A stretch of DNA of 33,761 nt from Deltaproteobacteria bacterium (GCA_004356735.1 SMWR01000148.1:1-33761); one strand, 5' to 3'. Numbered from the stretch's first letter, positions 16,399 to 31,308 are shown. Translations and numbers: made by a program. Notes: generated by a model from the letters alone, not told the origin.

Positions 16399-17006
16399 TG
16401 ACCGAACGATGCACGACCCAGAGTTCACGACACGCAGGCCCGAAGGGCAGGGTGCTCTTCTCCATGCTCGCGTTGTCGCTGCTTGCAATTCCGGGCTTTG
16501 CCCTGGGACTGGCGGCTGGGATCGCGTGGGAGGAGCCTGGCTTGCTGTTCGGTTACCTGGCGGGTCGCGGCGAGGACGTGGTGATTCGGGAGTCGGGTGA
16601 GCCGCCCCGGGTGGCACGAACTCCGGAATCGCCGCTGCCGAAGGCCATGCCGGATGTCGCGGCTCCGGCGCCGCCGGCCCCCCAGGCGCGTGAGGCCACC
16701 CGACTCCGCACCGAGCCCCCTTCGCCGTTGACGGCGAAGGCGTCGCCGTTGACGGCGAAGAAGGAACGCTTCGCCGTTCAGGTCGGCGCATTTTCCGAGA
16801 ACGAGAGTGCCGAGCGCCTGGCTGAAAATCTCCGGAAGAAGGGCTTCGACGTCTATGTCTCGGCGGGCGTAAAAGTCACTCAGGCCCGCTGGCGAGTTCG
16901 TGTTGGCCCCTTTCCCAATCGGAAGGAAGCCGAGCGTGCGGCCGGGCGCCTCAAGCAGAACGAAAAGCTGCCCACCTGGGTTCTCGATGAGCATGCAGCC
17001 GGCTGA
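16398..17006 (+). CDS. SPOR-domain membrane protein
   Basis: The 202-residue protein begins at GTG 16398, overlapping the argS stop. A basic N-terminus is followed by one transmembrane segment (about 19-44, LFSMLALSLLAIPGFALGLAAGI), a Pro/Ala-rich linker, and a C-terminal SPOR domain (about 123-198: FAVQVGAFSENESAERLAENLRKKGFDVYV, then WRVRVGPFPNRKEAERAAGRLK). SPOR domains bind denuded septal peptidoglycan, so it is probably a cell-division or envelope protein. The FtsB-like gene nearby supports this. The linker contains a duplicated SPLTAK encoded by a 21-bp direct repeat. Confidence 0.88.
   Translation: MTERCTTQSSRHAGPKGRVLFSMLALSLLAIPGFALGLAAGIAWEEPGLLFGYLAGRGEDVVIRESGEPPRVARTPESPLPKAMPDVAAPAPPAPQAREATRLRTEPPSPLTAKASPLTAKKERFAVQVGAFSENESAERLAENLRKKGFDVYVSAGVKVTQARWRVRVGPFPNRKEAERAAGRLKQNEKLPTWVLDEHAAG
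16722..16760 (+). repeat. 21-bp tandem repeat, each unit a small palindrome
   Basis: TCGCCGTTGACGGCGAAG occurs at 16722-16739 and again, identical, at 16743-16760, separated by GCG. Each unit is internally inverted (TTCGCC-GTTGAC-GGCGAA in the first copy), so the mRNA can form two small hairpins or one larger cross-paired structure. It lies in the linker of the SPOR protein and is in frame, encoding SPLTAKA/SPLTAKK. The identity of the copies suggests a recent duplication. Confidence 0.7.
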
Positions 17007-17058
17007 GAAACGAGCCGGGTCGTCCGGGCATCAGCTCCGGCTCCCAAAACCCGATGGA

Positions 17059-17981
17059 ATGAAAGTGACGACGCGTTGGGTCATCATCGGCTGCCGCGGG
17101 CAGCTGGGTACGGCACTGGTAAGGCAGCTCGAGGCCGATCCGGAATCGGAGATCCTCGCCGCCGTCGATCTTCCCGAGCTCGACGTCGCGGATCCGGAGG
17201 CCGTGGTACGCCTCTTTGATGGTCTGGGTGGCGACGCGGATGTGGTCGTCAACGCGGCCGCCTTCACCCACGTCGACCGCTGTGAGCGCGAACCCGAGAG
17301 TGCAAGGCGGGCCAACGCGGATGCTCCCGGTCTTCTGGCCCGTGCCTGTGATCGGGTCGGCTGCGGTCTCGTCCATGTTTCGACCGATTACGTCTTCTCC
17401 GGCGAGATCGATCCCGAGCAAGCGCGCCCCCAGGCCTACCGTGAGGATGACCCCACGGGACCGAACTCGGAGTACGGGCGGTCGAAGCTCGCCGGCGAGG
17501 AGCGGGTCCGCGAGATCTCGGGGGAGTTCCTGATCGTTCGCACCAGCTGGGTCTTCGGCCGCGGGCGGAACTTCGTCGCTGCGATCCTGGGCCAGGCGGA
17601 ATCTCGCCACCGAGGCGAGGCCAAGGGTGCGCTGCGTGTGGTCGACGATCAGTGCGGTCGCCCCACCTACGCCGTCGACCTCGCCGGCGGAATCCGAAGC
17701 CTCTGCGGTCTGGAGGCCGTCGGCACCTATCACCTGGCCGGGGGCGGCGAAGCCAGCTGGTGGGAGCTGGCCCGGGCCACCCTGGACTCTGCCGGATATA
17801 CCGATGTCGTGGTCGACCGGATTCGTACCTCGGACCTGGATCTCGACGCGCCCCGGCCGGCGTATTCGGTGCTGGACTGCTCGAAGGCAGCGGAGCAAGG
17901 CGTGCGTCTACGAGACTGGCGCGCCGCACTCGACGCCTACCTGGGGTCCGAGGATTCGCCCGTCCAGCTGCAGGCGCTGTC

Positions 17982-17985
<4 letters not shown>
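17059..17985 (+). CDS. rfbD: dTDP-4-dehydrorhamnose reductase (RmlD family)
   Basis: The 308-residue protein is a short-chain dehydrogenase of the RmlD type, which makes dTDP-L-rhamnose with NAD(P)H for surface polysaccharide. The nucleotide-binding motif IIGCRGQLG lies at residues 9-17. [26 protein letters not shown] and the catalytic Y139xxxK143 (YGRSK) follow, then [12 protein letters not shown] and [14 protein letters not shown]. The frame is open further upstream, but ATG 17059 ([11 protein letters not shown]) gives the family N-terminus; the Shine-Dalgarno before it is weak (GATGG). No other rml genes are in the window. The next gene, lepA, overlaps its stop. Confidence 0.88.
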
Positions 17986-19780
<1,795 letters not shown>

Positions 19781-19784
<4 letters not shown>

Positions 19785-20560
19785 GCGACCGGGAACAGAA
19801 AGAAGAGCCGCACAGCGCCACAACCGGTGTTTTGGAGCAAGTCAGCACCCTCCTGCTCGCCGTGATCATCGCGCTCACGATCCGCGCCTTCGTGATCGAG
19901 CCGTATCGAATTCCGTCAGGATCGATGTTTCCGACGCTCCTGATCGGCGACCACCTCTTCGTCAACAAGTTCGTCTACGGCATCAAGATCCCGTTCACGG
20001 ACATCCGTCTGCCAGGTATTCGCGAACCCGCCCGCGGTGATGTCGTTGTGTTTACCGTCGCCAAGCTGAGCGGGTCGACCTTTCCAGCCGACCTGCGGCC
20101 GGAGCTGCCGCGCGAGGAGTTCGTCAAGCGGATCGTGGGGCTGCCCGGTGACCGACTCGAGTTCCGCGGCGATCGGGTCTACGTCAACGGCGAGCTGATC
20201 GAATCGAAGCCGTTGGACGACGATTTCATGGACGGCGGGATCCGTCTGCACCGTTCGGTCGTGAAGATGGGCGAACACGAATTCCAGACGTTGGACGATC
20301 CCGGGCGTCCGGCCTGGCCTCACCCGCCCGAGGTCATCGAAGCGGGGCGCTATTTCATGATGGGCGACAACCGCGACCACTCGAAGGACAGCCGATCGTG
20401 GGGCACGGTGCGGCTGGCAGAGATCAAGGGGCCGGCCTTCATCCTCTACTGGTCCTGGGACTTCAATGGCAGCTGGGCCGAACTGATCAACCCGCTGACC
20501 TGGTGGGAGCTCCTGTCGAGCAAGATGCGCTGGGAGCGCATTGGCGCCCGGGTCTCCTAG
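19781..20560 (+). CDS. lepB: Signal peptidase I
   Basis: The 259-residue inner-membrane protease removes signal peptides from secreted proteins. One N-terminal membrane segment (about residues 21-38) precedes the catalytic region: S48 in PSGSMFPTL and the general base K116 in [12 protein letters not shown]. The later boxes ([19 protein letters not shown]) are present. The start is GTG at 19781, overlapping lepA. The C-terminus carries [22 protein letters not shown], a Trp-rich segment after the last conserved box. The gene ends the long co-directional run before a 197-nt spacer. Confidence 0.95.
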
Positions 20561-20647
20561 GCGCTCGGAGAATTCGGGAAGCCCCCAAAACTCCTGAATG
20601 AAACCGCGTTTTCCCTCTGATTTCCGATGGGTTGCCCGAGCCCACGG

Positions 20648-20676
20648 TTGGCGTTGCGGGCGCCGAGAGGTACCCT
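20648..20676 (+). promoter_or_regulatory. Possible promoter of the pyr operon
   Basis: TTGGCG at 20648-20653, a 17-nt spacer and TACCCT at 20671-20676 give a weak sigma70-like match in the 197-nt lepB-pyrR spacer. A transcript from here would carry a leader of about 75 nt that contains the PyrR hairpin. The -10 is poor, so this is tentative. Confidence 0.3.
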
Positions 20677-20726
20677 GCGTCGCCGGATCGAGATCGATTC
20701 CACCCAATCGGAATGGCCCTTTTAAT

Positions 20727-20744
20727 TTCGTCCAGCGAGGCGAA
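20727..20744 (+). promoter_or_regulatory. PyrR-binding hairpin over the pyrR ribosome binding site
   Basis: The 18-nt element TTCGTCCAGCGAGGCGAA folds as TTCG/CGAA (4 bp), a one-base T bulge, CC/GG (2 bp) and a five-base AGCGA loop. The stretch TCCAGCGAGGC matches the conserved PyrR-binding loop known from Bacillus pyr leaders (UCC-N-G-N-GAGG plus pyrimidine) at every fixed position. The Shine-Dalgarno AAAGG (20746-20750) begins 2 nt after the stem, and the ATG is at 20758. There is no terminator/antiterminator pair around it. The layout therefore resembles the mycobacterial mode, in which PyrR with UMP blocks translation initiation, rather than Bacillus attenuation. Confidence 0.75.
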
Positions 20745-20757
20745 GAAAGGTGGCAGC

Positions 20758-21363
20758 ATGAGCCAGGCAGATGTGCCCACAGCTTCGGGTGGGCGGAACC
20801 CCGCTGGCCAGCCGCGCTCCGTCCTCGACGACACGGGCATTCGGCGCGCCTTGATGCGGATCGCCCACGAGATCGTCGAGCGCAACTCCGATCCTGAGAA
20901 CCTGTATCTCGTTGCGATTCCGAACGGTGGCGAGCCGCTGGCCCGCATTCTCGCCCGCAATCTGCACGAGATCGTCGACGTGGACGTCGCGGTCGGTGTT
21001 CTCGACACGACGCTCTATCGCGACGACCTCGTCACGACGGGAGAGCGTCCCCGGCTGCGACGAACCGAGATGCCGTCCGCCGTGGACGATCGTGTGGTGA
21101 TTCTGGTCGACGACGTGGTCAAGACCGGCCGGACGATCCGCGCTGCCATGGATGCGTTGATGGATTTCGGACGACCCAAGGTCGTGCAGGTGGTGGGCCT
21201 CGTCGATCGCGGACATCGGGAGCTCCCGATCAAGCTCGACTACGTGGGCAAGAACGTACCCACCCGGACCGGGGAGACGGTTCACCTGCGCGGGGCCGAT
21301 GGCTGCCTTGACGATCGGCTCGAAGTGGTCTTGCTCGATGCAGCCTCGGGGGGGACAGCATGA
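20758..21363 (+). CDS. pyrR: PyrR, pyr operon regulator / uracil phosphoribosyltransferase
   Basis: The 201-residue protein belongs to the PyrR phosphoribosyltransferase family. The PRPP-binding loop is [18 protein letters not shown], with VK where LY or LF is common. The family-specific [24 protein letters not shown], which contains RNA-contact residues in Bacillus PyrR, is well conserved. The first half has [17 protein letters not shown] instead of the more usual TRGVPLA-type segment. The ATG at 20758 has AAAGG 7 nt upstream; an upstream in-frame ATG (20632) is disfavoured because the PyrR hairpin would then lie inside the gene. It probably senses UMP and represses its own operon. Confidence 0.93.
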   Translation: MSQADVPTASGGRNPAGQPRSVLDDTGIRRALMRIAHEIVERNSDPENLYLVAIPNGGEPLARILARNLHEIVDVDVAVGVLDTTLYRDDLVTTGERPRLRRTEMPSAVDDRVVILVDDVVKTGRTIRAAMDALMDFGRPKVVQVVGLVDRGHRELPIKLDYVGKNVPTRTGETVHLRGADGCLDDRLEVVLLDAASGGTA

Positions 21364-22310
21364 TCGGACGGGATCTGCTGGGCATCGAGGATCTGGAGCG
21401 CGAGGACATCGAACGGATCCTCGAGACCGCCAATCACATGCGCGAGATCGGTGAGCGCGAAGTCAAGAAGGTTCCGACCTTGCGGGGTCGCACCGTGGTG
21501 AACCTCTTCTTCGAAGCCTCGACCCGCACGAGGGTCAGCTTTGAGATTGCGGGCAAGCGTTTGTCGGCCGACGTAATCAATTTCTCGCCGGCCCACTCGA
21601 GCCTGAAGAAATCCGAGAGTATTTTGGATACGGCGCGAACCCTCGATGCCATGGACCCCGATGTGGTGATCGTGCGCCACGCGGTTGCGGGCGTGCCGAA
21701 GCGCATTGCCGATGTCCTCGATGCCCCGGTCATCAATGCCGGGGACGGCGCCCACGAGCATCCCACGCAGGCCCTGCTGGACCTGTTGACCGTCCAGCAG
21801 GAGAAGGGACGCATCGATGGACTCACGGTCACGATCGTGGGTGACATCGTCCATTCACGGGTGGCGCGGTCGAACATTTACGGTTTCCGCAAGATGGGGG
21901 CCGAAGTGCGAGTCGTTGCGCCTCCACCGATGATACCGGCCGCGGTCGAAACACTGGGCGTGAAGGCCTTTACGTCGATGCGCGAAGCCCTTGATGGAGC
22001 GGATGTGGTCATGGCCCTGCGAATCCAGAATGAGCGGCTGGCCGGTTCGTACTTTCCGAGCATTCGCGAATACGCGGCGACCTTCGGCCTCGATCGGGCG
22101 AAGCTTCAGTTCGCCAAGGACGACGTCATCGTCATGCATCCAGGACCCGTCAATCGGGGCGTCGAACTCTCCCACGACCTGGCGGACCATCGGCCGAGCG
22201 TGATCCTCGACCAGGTCCGAAACGGCGTCGCCATCCGCATGGCCGTGCTCTATCTCTTCTCGGGCAGGCGCAAAGCGGGTCGGTCGGAGCGGATCCAGGG
22301 CAGCTCCTGA
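21360..22310 (+). CDS. pyrB: Aspartate carbamoyltransferase catalytic subunit
   Basis: The 316-residue enzyme joins carbamoyl phosphate and aspartate, the committed step of pyrimidine synthesis. The carbamoyl-phosphate motif is [13 protein letters not shown] with S54-R58. [28 protein letters not shown] and [10 protein letters not shown] are also present. No pyrI regulatory subunit gene follows, so allosteric control of the E. coli type is unlikely; pyrC comes next, as in operons where PyrR gives the control. The ATG overlaps the pyrR stop. Confidence 0.97.
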   Translation: MIGRDLLGIEDLEREDIERILETANHMREIGEREVKKVPTLRGRTVVNLFFEASTRTRVSFEIAGKRLSADVINFSPAHSSLKKSESILDTARTLDAMDPDVVIVRHAVAGVPKRIADVLDAPVINAGDGAHEHPTQALLDLLTVQQEKGRIDGLTVTIVGDIVHSRVARSNIYGFRKMGAEVRVVAPPPMIPAAVETLGVKAFTSMREALDGADVVMALRIQNERLAGSYFPSIREYAATFGLDRAKLQFAKDDVIVMHPGPVNRGVELSHDLADHRPSVILDQVRNGVAIRMAVLYLFSGRRKAGRSERIQGSS

Positions 22311-23601
22311 TGACCCGACTGTTGATCCGCGGCGGCCGGATTCTTGATCCCGCATCGGGCCGCGACGAATTCGGCGATCTATTGGTCGAAGACGGTCGGA
22401 TCGCTGCCGTCGGTCCGGGGCTGGATGCTCGGGAAGCCGAGGTGCTCGATGCTGAAGGGGCCTGGGTCGCGCCAGGCTTCGTCGACCTTCACACCCACCT
22501 GCGAGAGCCCGGCCAGGAGTACAAGGAAGACATTGGCTCGGGCGGGCGCTCGGCCGTGGCCGGTGGCTTCACCGCGATTGCCTGCATGGCGAACACCCAC
22601 CCGGTCAACGATGACCCCGCCATGACCGATTTCATCATCGACCGCGCTGAACACGACTCACCGGCCCGTGTCTATCCGATTGCGGCGGCGACCAAGGGCC
22701 TCGAAGGTCGCGTGATGACCGAGATGATTGCCCTCGTCGCGGCGGGGGCAGTGGCCTTCAGTGACGATGGCAAGACGATCATGAACGGCGGTGTGATGCG
22801 ACGGGTGCTCGAGTACTCGAATCTGGTGGGGGTGCCAGTGGTGGTCCACTGCGAGGACCTCACCCTGGTCGGCGACGGCGTCGTGAACGAGGGACCGGCC
22901 TCTACCCGACTGGGGCTGCCCGGAAATCCCGCCATCGCCGAGGATCTTCACGTGGCCCGCGACGTCATGCTCGCGGAGCTCACCGGGGCCTACCTGCACG
23001 TGGCCCACGTGTCCACGGCGGGAGGGATCGATGCGATCCGCCGCGCCCGCGAGCGGGGTGTGAACATCACGGCTGAAGTGACCCCCCACCACCTGACGTT
23101 GACCGATGAAGAAACCCTGGGCTACGACACGAACACCAAGGTGGCGCCGCCGCTTCGATCGAAGGCCGACATGCTGGCGTGTCGCGCCGCACTGGTGGAC
23201 GGGACCTTGGACGCCGTGGCGACTGACCATGCGCCCCACGCCCAGTATGAGAAGGATCAGGAGTTCTCCGAGGCGCCCCCGGGCATGATCGGCTTTGAAA
23301 CGGCAGCTCCGGTGGTCCTCGATCTGGTGCGGACGGGTGAGATCACGCCACTCGAGCTGATGCGACGGATGTCGACCAACCCAGCGCGCATCCTCGGGAA
23401 GCCCGGTGGCAATCTCGCCGAAGGCCAACCCGCCGACATCGTCGTGTTCGACCCGGAGCGCAGCTGGGTCTACGACGCCGCCAAGGGCTACTCGAAGAGC
23501 CAGAATTCGCCCTGGGACGGGCGCACCATGACGGGCCGGGCCGTTGCGACGATCGTGGGCGGCCGTCTGGTCTACCACGTGGACCGGGGGGTGCTCGTCC
23601 C

Positions 23602-23605
<4 letters not shown>
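22310..23605 (+). CDS. pyrC: Dihydroorotase, type I
   Basis: The 431-residue amidohydrolase cyclises carbamoyl aspartate to dihydroorotate. The metal-binding HTHLREPG has both His (H61, H63), and [32 protein letters not shown] and the catalytic-Asp segment VATDHAPH are intact. It is therefore an active-type enzyme, not the degenerate pyrC' partner of some ATCases. Start and stop overlap the neighbouring genes. Confidence 0.96.
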
Positions 23606-24810
<1,205 letters not shown>

Positions 24811-24812
24811 GC

Positions 24813-28034
<3,222 letters not shown>

Positions 28035-28141
28035 GGTGACGGGTTTCGGTCTGGTGTTTCTGGGTGCCGGCGCAACAGCGCCGCATGGAGAAACTGCGAC
28101 CCCGCAAACAACGTCGCCGACGGATGGAGTACGCTCGGCCC

Positions 28142-30565
28142 ATGACCACGAGCCCGTTCCAGGAGGCGCTCGATGCGGTGCGAAAGCCGCTGGCTTTTGC
28201 GGAGCGCGACGACTTCGCGGGACTCGATCGGGTGCGCGACCTGGCTACGACCGTGGCGGACGCGGCTCGACGCGCCGCCCGGTTGGCCATTCCCAAGGAC
28301 GCGTGCGATGGATTGCTTCGACTGGCCAAGCGGTTCGAGCAGCCGCTCGAAGGCGAGGACCTGCATCGGGAGATCTGCCGGACCCTGGAAGGACTGCGCA
28401 AGCTGGCGGACCCGGCCTGGAGCGAGGCGGCCCTGGCCCGCAGTCCGTCGGCCTTGCCCGGATTGGGACCGAAGCGGGCCGATAAACTGGCGCGGCGCGG
28501 TCTTGCCACGGTTGCCGACCTCTTGTTTCACTTGCCGGTTCGCTACGACGACCGCCGATCGCTTGTGCCCGTCGGCCAGCTCGAAGTCGGTCAGCACGTC
28601 ACTTTCGTTGCCAAGGTGCTGGTTTCGGACTTCGTCTCGCGTCGTGGTCGGCCGGATCGTTGGGGTCGGGCAGGCCGCATGTTCGAAGCCGTCGTCGGCG
28701 ATGGGACGGGTAGCGTGAACCTCAAGTGGTTCCACGCCAGCGATGCCATCGCTCGGCTCGTGAAGAAGGATGCCCGGCTGTTGATCACGGGTGACGTTAA
28801 GCGCTATCGCTTCAACAAGGAGATCGCTCATCCAGAGATCGAGCTTCTGCCGGACGAGGAAGCCGATTGCGAGAGCACGCCCGAATCCGTCCGGAGCATC
28901 GTCCCCGACTACGCCACTCCAGAAGGCATTCATCCCCGCGGACTGCGCCGCGCGATCCAGGCCGCGGTCGAGAGCTACGCGGATCTGGTTTCCGGACATC
29001 TGCCGCAGGCGTTGGTCCACAAGCGAGGGCTGCCGAAACCAGCGGACTCGCTGCGATTGCTTCACGCCCCGCCACTCGATACCGATCTCGATGCCGTTGT
29101 GGAAGGTCGCGACGGCGCGCGCACGCGCCTGGTCCTGGAAGAGCTCTACCTGCTCGAGCTCGGACTTGCGTTGCGACGCGAGTCGCGTGGGCGGGAAGCG
29201 GGCAACGCCATCGATGTGTCGGGTCCGCGGACGGCCAAGGCGTCGGTGAGTCTCCCGTTCCAGCTGACACGCGCCCAGCAACGTGCAGTTGCCGAGATCG
29301 TGGCGGACCTGTCGCGCGGACACCCCATGAATCGTCTGCTCGAGGGCGACGTCGGCAGCGGTAAGACCGTGGTGGCATTCCTGGCGGCGGTCGCCGTGAC
29401 CGAGAGCGGATTCCAGACCGCTTTGATGGCACCGACCGAGCTGCTGGCGGAGCAGCACTCACGCACCTTGAAGCGTCTGGTGCGTGGTGCGGGAGCCGCC
29501 GCTGCCCTGCGTGTCGAGCTCCTGACGTCGTCGGTTCCAAGGGCCGAAGCCGACGGGATCCGGGCCGAGCTCGCCGCGGGAGAGATCGATCTCGTGGTTG
29601 GAACGCATGCGCTGCTGCAGGAGTCCGTGGGTTTCCATCGCCTGGCATTCGTCGTGATCGATGAGCAACACCGCTTTGGAGTGCGCCAGCGCGCCGCCCT
29701 CGCCGCCAAGGCCGCCGATGGCAAGTCGCCCCACACTCTGGTCATGACGGCCACGCCGATTCCCCGGACCCTGGCGCTGACGGCCCATGGTGATCTCGAT
29801 CTCTCGATCCTGGACGAGCTTCCGCCCGGGCGGTTGCCCACCACGACGCTTCTCCTCCGAGACGGCGAAGGCGCTCGGGTGACCCGTCTGCTCAGGGAGA
29901 CGGTCGAGCGCGGCGAGCAGGTCTTCGTCGTCTATCCGCTGGTTGAGGAATCCGAGAAGACCGACCTGCGGGCGGCGAGCGAGTCCGCCGAGAAGATCCG
30001 CCGCGCGTTTCCGCAGGTGGCGGTGGATCTCGTCCACGGGAGAGTCGATTCGGCTGCGCGGGCCGAGGTCATGGCCCGTTTCGAGTCCGGCGAGACCGGG
30101 GTGCTGGTGTCGACTACGGTGATCGAAGTGGGCATCGATGTTCCCAACGCCACCCTGATGATCGTGGAGCACGCCGAACGCTTCGGCCTGGCCCAGCTTC
30201 ACCAGCTACGCGGCCGGGTCGGACGCGGTGAGAAGCCCGGCACCTGCGTGCTGGTCGCCCGTGGCTTTACCGAGGACAGCGAGGCCCGCATGCGCGCACT
30301 GATCGAGACCACGGACGGTTTCGAGATCGCTGAAGCCGACCTGCGGATCCGGGGACCGGGCGAGTTTCTGGGCACGCGTCAGCATGGATTCATGCCCGAC
30401 CTGCGAATCGCCGACCTGGTGCGCGACGTGGAGCATGTCGCCGTGGCTCGCGATGCAGCGCTTGGAACCGTTGGCCGAGATCCGGGATTGAACGCCGAGC
30501 CGACGCTGATGCGCGCAGTCCGCGCCCGTTGGGGCGAACGCCTGGATCTGGCGGGGGTCGGCTAG
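28142..30565 (+). CDS. recG: ATP-dependent DNA helicase RecG
   Basis: The 807-residue protein (from ATG 28142) reverses stalled forks and branch-migrates Holliday junctions. An N-terminal helical extension precedes the wedge/OB domain (about 120-290: GLGPKRADKLARRGLATVADLLFHLPVRYDDR). The helicase core has Walker A GDVGSGKT with K408, a DEQH box (VVIDEQHRFGVRQR), TATPIPRTLAL, TTVIEVGIDVPNA and QLRGRVGRG. The ending RIRGPGEFLGTRQHG is the TRG region. Upstream in-frame GTG 28064 and ATG 28085 and 28124 would add a very basic stretch; 28142 is preferred but not certain, as no strong Shine-Dalgarno is visible (GGAG at 28126-28129). Its TAG overlaps the stop of the opposite gene. Confidence 0.95.
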   Translation: MTTSPFQEALDAVRKPLAFAERDDFAGLDRVRDLATTVADAARRAARLAIPKDACDGLLRLAKRFEQPLEGEDLHREICRTLEGLRKLADPAWSEAALARSPSALPGLGPKRADKLARRGLATVADLLFHLPVRYDDRRSLVPVGQLEVGQHVTFVAKVLVSDFVSRRGRPDRWGRAGRMFEAVVGDGTGSVNLKWFHASDAIARLVKKDARLLITGDVKRYRFNKEIAHPEIELLPDEEADCESTPESVRSIVPDYATPEGIHPRGLRRAIQAAVESYADLVSGHLPQALVHKRGLPKPADSLRLLHAPPLDTDLDAVVEGRDGARTRLVLEELYLLELGLALRRESRGREAGNAIDVSGPRTAKASVSLPFQLTRAQQRAVAEIVADLSRGHPMNRLLEGDVGSGKTVVAFLAAVAVTESGFQTALMAPTELLAEQHSRTLKRLVRGAGAAAALRVELLTSSVPRAEADGIRAELAAGEIDLVVGTHALLQESVGFHRLAFVVIDEQHRFGVRQRAALAAKAADGKSPHTLVMTATPIPRTLALTAHGDLDLSILDELPPGRLPTTTLLLRDGEGARVTRLLRETVERGEQVFVVYPLVEESEKTDLRAASESAEKIRRAFPQVAVDLVHGRVDSAARAEVMARFESGETGVLVSTTVIEVGIDVPNATLMIVEHAERFGLAQLHQLRGRVGRGEKPGTCVLVARGFTEDSEARMRALIETTDGFEIAEADLRIRGPGEFLGTRQHGFMPDLRIADLVRDVEHVAVARDAALGTVGRDPGLNAEPTLMRAVRARWGERLDLAGVG

Positions 30566-31017
30566 CGCTCGGCGATCCGCGTCGTCTGGGCGACGGCGCA
30601 CAGACGATCACCGACGAGGGAGCGCACCTCGACGAAGTGTGTACGGCCGGTCCGGTTGAGGATCTCGCCCTGCATCTCGAACTCGGGGCCTGTGATCGGG
30701 GCGAGGTCGTCGACTCGCAGATTCGCCGTCTGCTGCCAGCGCAGCTGCTCCGAGTCGTCGCAGACCGTGCGGACCACGTGGAGTGCGAAGCAGTCGACGT
30801 AGGTCGGCATGAATCCCCCAAAAAGATCGCCGCGTGGATGCATCACGCGCCGGGGCAGACGGGCCCGAACCCGCCTCTTTCCGGGTTCGCGCTCGAGCAC
30901 CTTCCAAGCGTGGGCCTCCAGGAAGTCGCCGATCGGATGCCCCTTGCCGGCTAGGCGCCGAGGGTTCTGGGTCCTCCAGAGGCGCAGGGCGTCTTCCGCG
31001 GTCTGGGGGCTCGTCAT
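30562..31017 (-). CDS. PaaI-like hotdog-fold thioesterase
   Basis: The 151-residue product fits a single hotdog domain of the 4HBT/PaaI group. MHPRGDLFGGFMPTYVDCFALHVVRT corresponds to the N/HPxGxxHGG region, with FGG in place of HGG, followed by the central helix. The later strands LRVDDLAPITGPEFEMQGEILNRTGRTHFVEVRSLVGDRLCAVAQTT show the usual pattern. It probably hydrolyses an acyl-CoA thioester; the substrate cannot be told. The ATG (complement of 31015-31017) has GGAGGAG and GGGGGA just upstream, better than a TTG seven codons earlier. The gene converges on recG and shares the CTAG at 30562-30565. Confidence 0.78.
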   Translation of the reverse strand: MTSPQTAEDALRLWRTQNPRRLAGKGHPIGDFLEAHAWKVLEREPGKRRVRARLPRRVMHPRGDLFGGFMPTYVDCFALHVVRTVCDDSEQLRWQQTANLRVDDLAPITGPEFEMQGEILNRTGRTHFVEVRSLVGDRLCAVAQTTRIAER

Positions 31018-31094
31018 TTCCCCCGTCTCCTCCCGCAAGAAGCGAGCTTAGGCGAGAATTCTCAAGGCCGTCGACGCCCGGCCGATGGGTTCGC

Positions 31095-31123
31095 TTGACG
31101 CGGCTGGGGGCTTCGTCTACACA
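31095..31123 (+). promoter_or_regulatory. Possible promoter of the leu leader
   Basis: TTGACG at 31095-31100 (five of six consensus bases), a 17-nt spacer and TACACA at 31118-31123 form a sigma70-like promoter. The expected start point, around 31130, falls only a few bases before the leader-peptide ATG at 31133, so the leader ORF might be read from a nearly leaderless transcript. The -10 is weak, and a start further upstream is possible. Confidence 0.4.
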
Positions 31124-31132
31124 GGAATCTCA

Positions 31133-31216
31133 ATGGTGAATCGGACTCGGACGTTCGTGGACCTTCTCGGCGCTCTGCTTCTTAGCAGGGCGGGAGAGGG
31201 TTCCTGCGGCCACTAG
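31133..31216 (+). CDS. leuL: Leucine-rich leader peptide of the leuA attenuator
   Basis: A 28-codon ORF (27 residues) starts at ATG 31133 and ends at TAG 31214-31216. Residues 11-17 read LLGALLL, giving five leucine codons (CTT CTC at 31163-31168; CTG CTT CTT at 31175-31183). AGGA at 31123-31126 lies 6 nt before the ATG. The ORF precedes a leuA homologue and its Leu codons overlap RNA segment 1 of the attenuator described separately. This is the standard design of a leucine-responsive leader: ribosomes stall at Leu codons when charged tRNA-Leu is scarce. It is too short for usual gene finding. The call rests on the combination of codon content, position and pairing. Confidence 0.75.
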   Translation: MVNRTRTFVDLLGALLLSRAGEGSCGH

Positions 31217-31279
31217 TCGATCCGCCCAGACAACAACCCTCTCTCGCCGTACCGGTCGCGGTCGCGGTTGGAGAGGGTT
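31161..31279 (+). terminator. Transcription attenuator with four alternative RNA segments
   Basis: Segment 1 is ACCTTCTC (31161-31168), segment 2 GGCGGGAGAGGGTT (31189-31202), segment 3 AACCCTCTCTCGCC (31235-31248) and segment 4 GAGAGGGTT (31271-31279). Pairing 1:2 gives 8 bp (one G-U). Pairing 2:3 gives 14 bp (one G-U). Pairing 3:4 gives 9 perfect bp, extended inward by CCG/CGG (31247-31249 with 31265-31267). Segment 1 is the first pair of Leu codons. A stall there would free segment 2 to pair with 3 (antiterminator); otherwise 3:4 forms. The 3:4 hairpin is followed by only TTT, so it is not a classical U-tract terminator; factor-assisted termination or an effect on translation is possible. 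Confidence 0.72.
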
Positions 31280-31289
31280 TCGTGCATCT

Positions 31290-31308
31290 GAGTCCCGAAC
31301 AGGGACTC
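31290..31308 (+). other. Perfect 7-bp hairpin in the leuA leader
   Basis: GAGTCCC-GAACA-GGGACTC forms a perfect 7-bp stem with a five-base loop, between the attenuator and the leuA ribosome binding site. No T-run follows. It might stabilise the leader or time RNA polymerase. Its complement resembles a tRNA T-arm at a few bases, but no tRNA can be built around it. Confidence 0.55.

Noticed and set aside
20572-20599. Stem-loop after lepB (ATTCGGGA with TCCTGAAT) as a terminator
   Set aside because: Eight pairs including one G-U with a 12-nt loop, and no T-run directly after the stem. Too weak to call a terminator, though it might mark the end of the lepB message.
31054-31063. Palindrome GAGAATTCTC between the thioesterase and leu leader
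   Set aside because: A 10-bp palindrome could be an operator, but there is no second copy and no regulator nearby; chance is likely.
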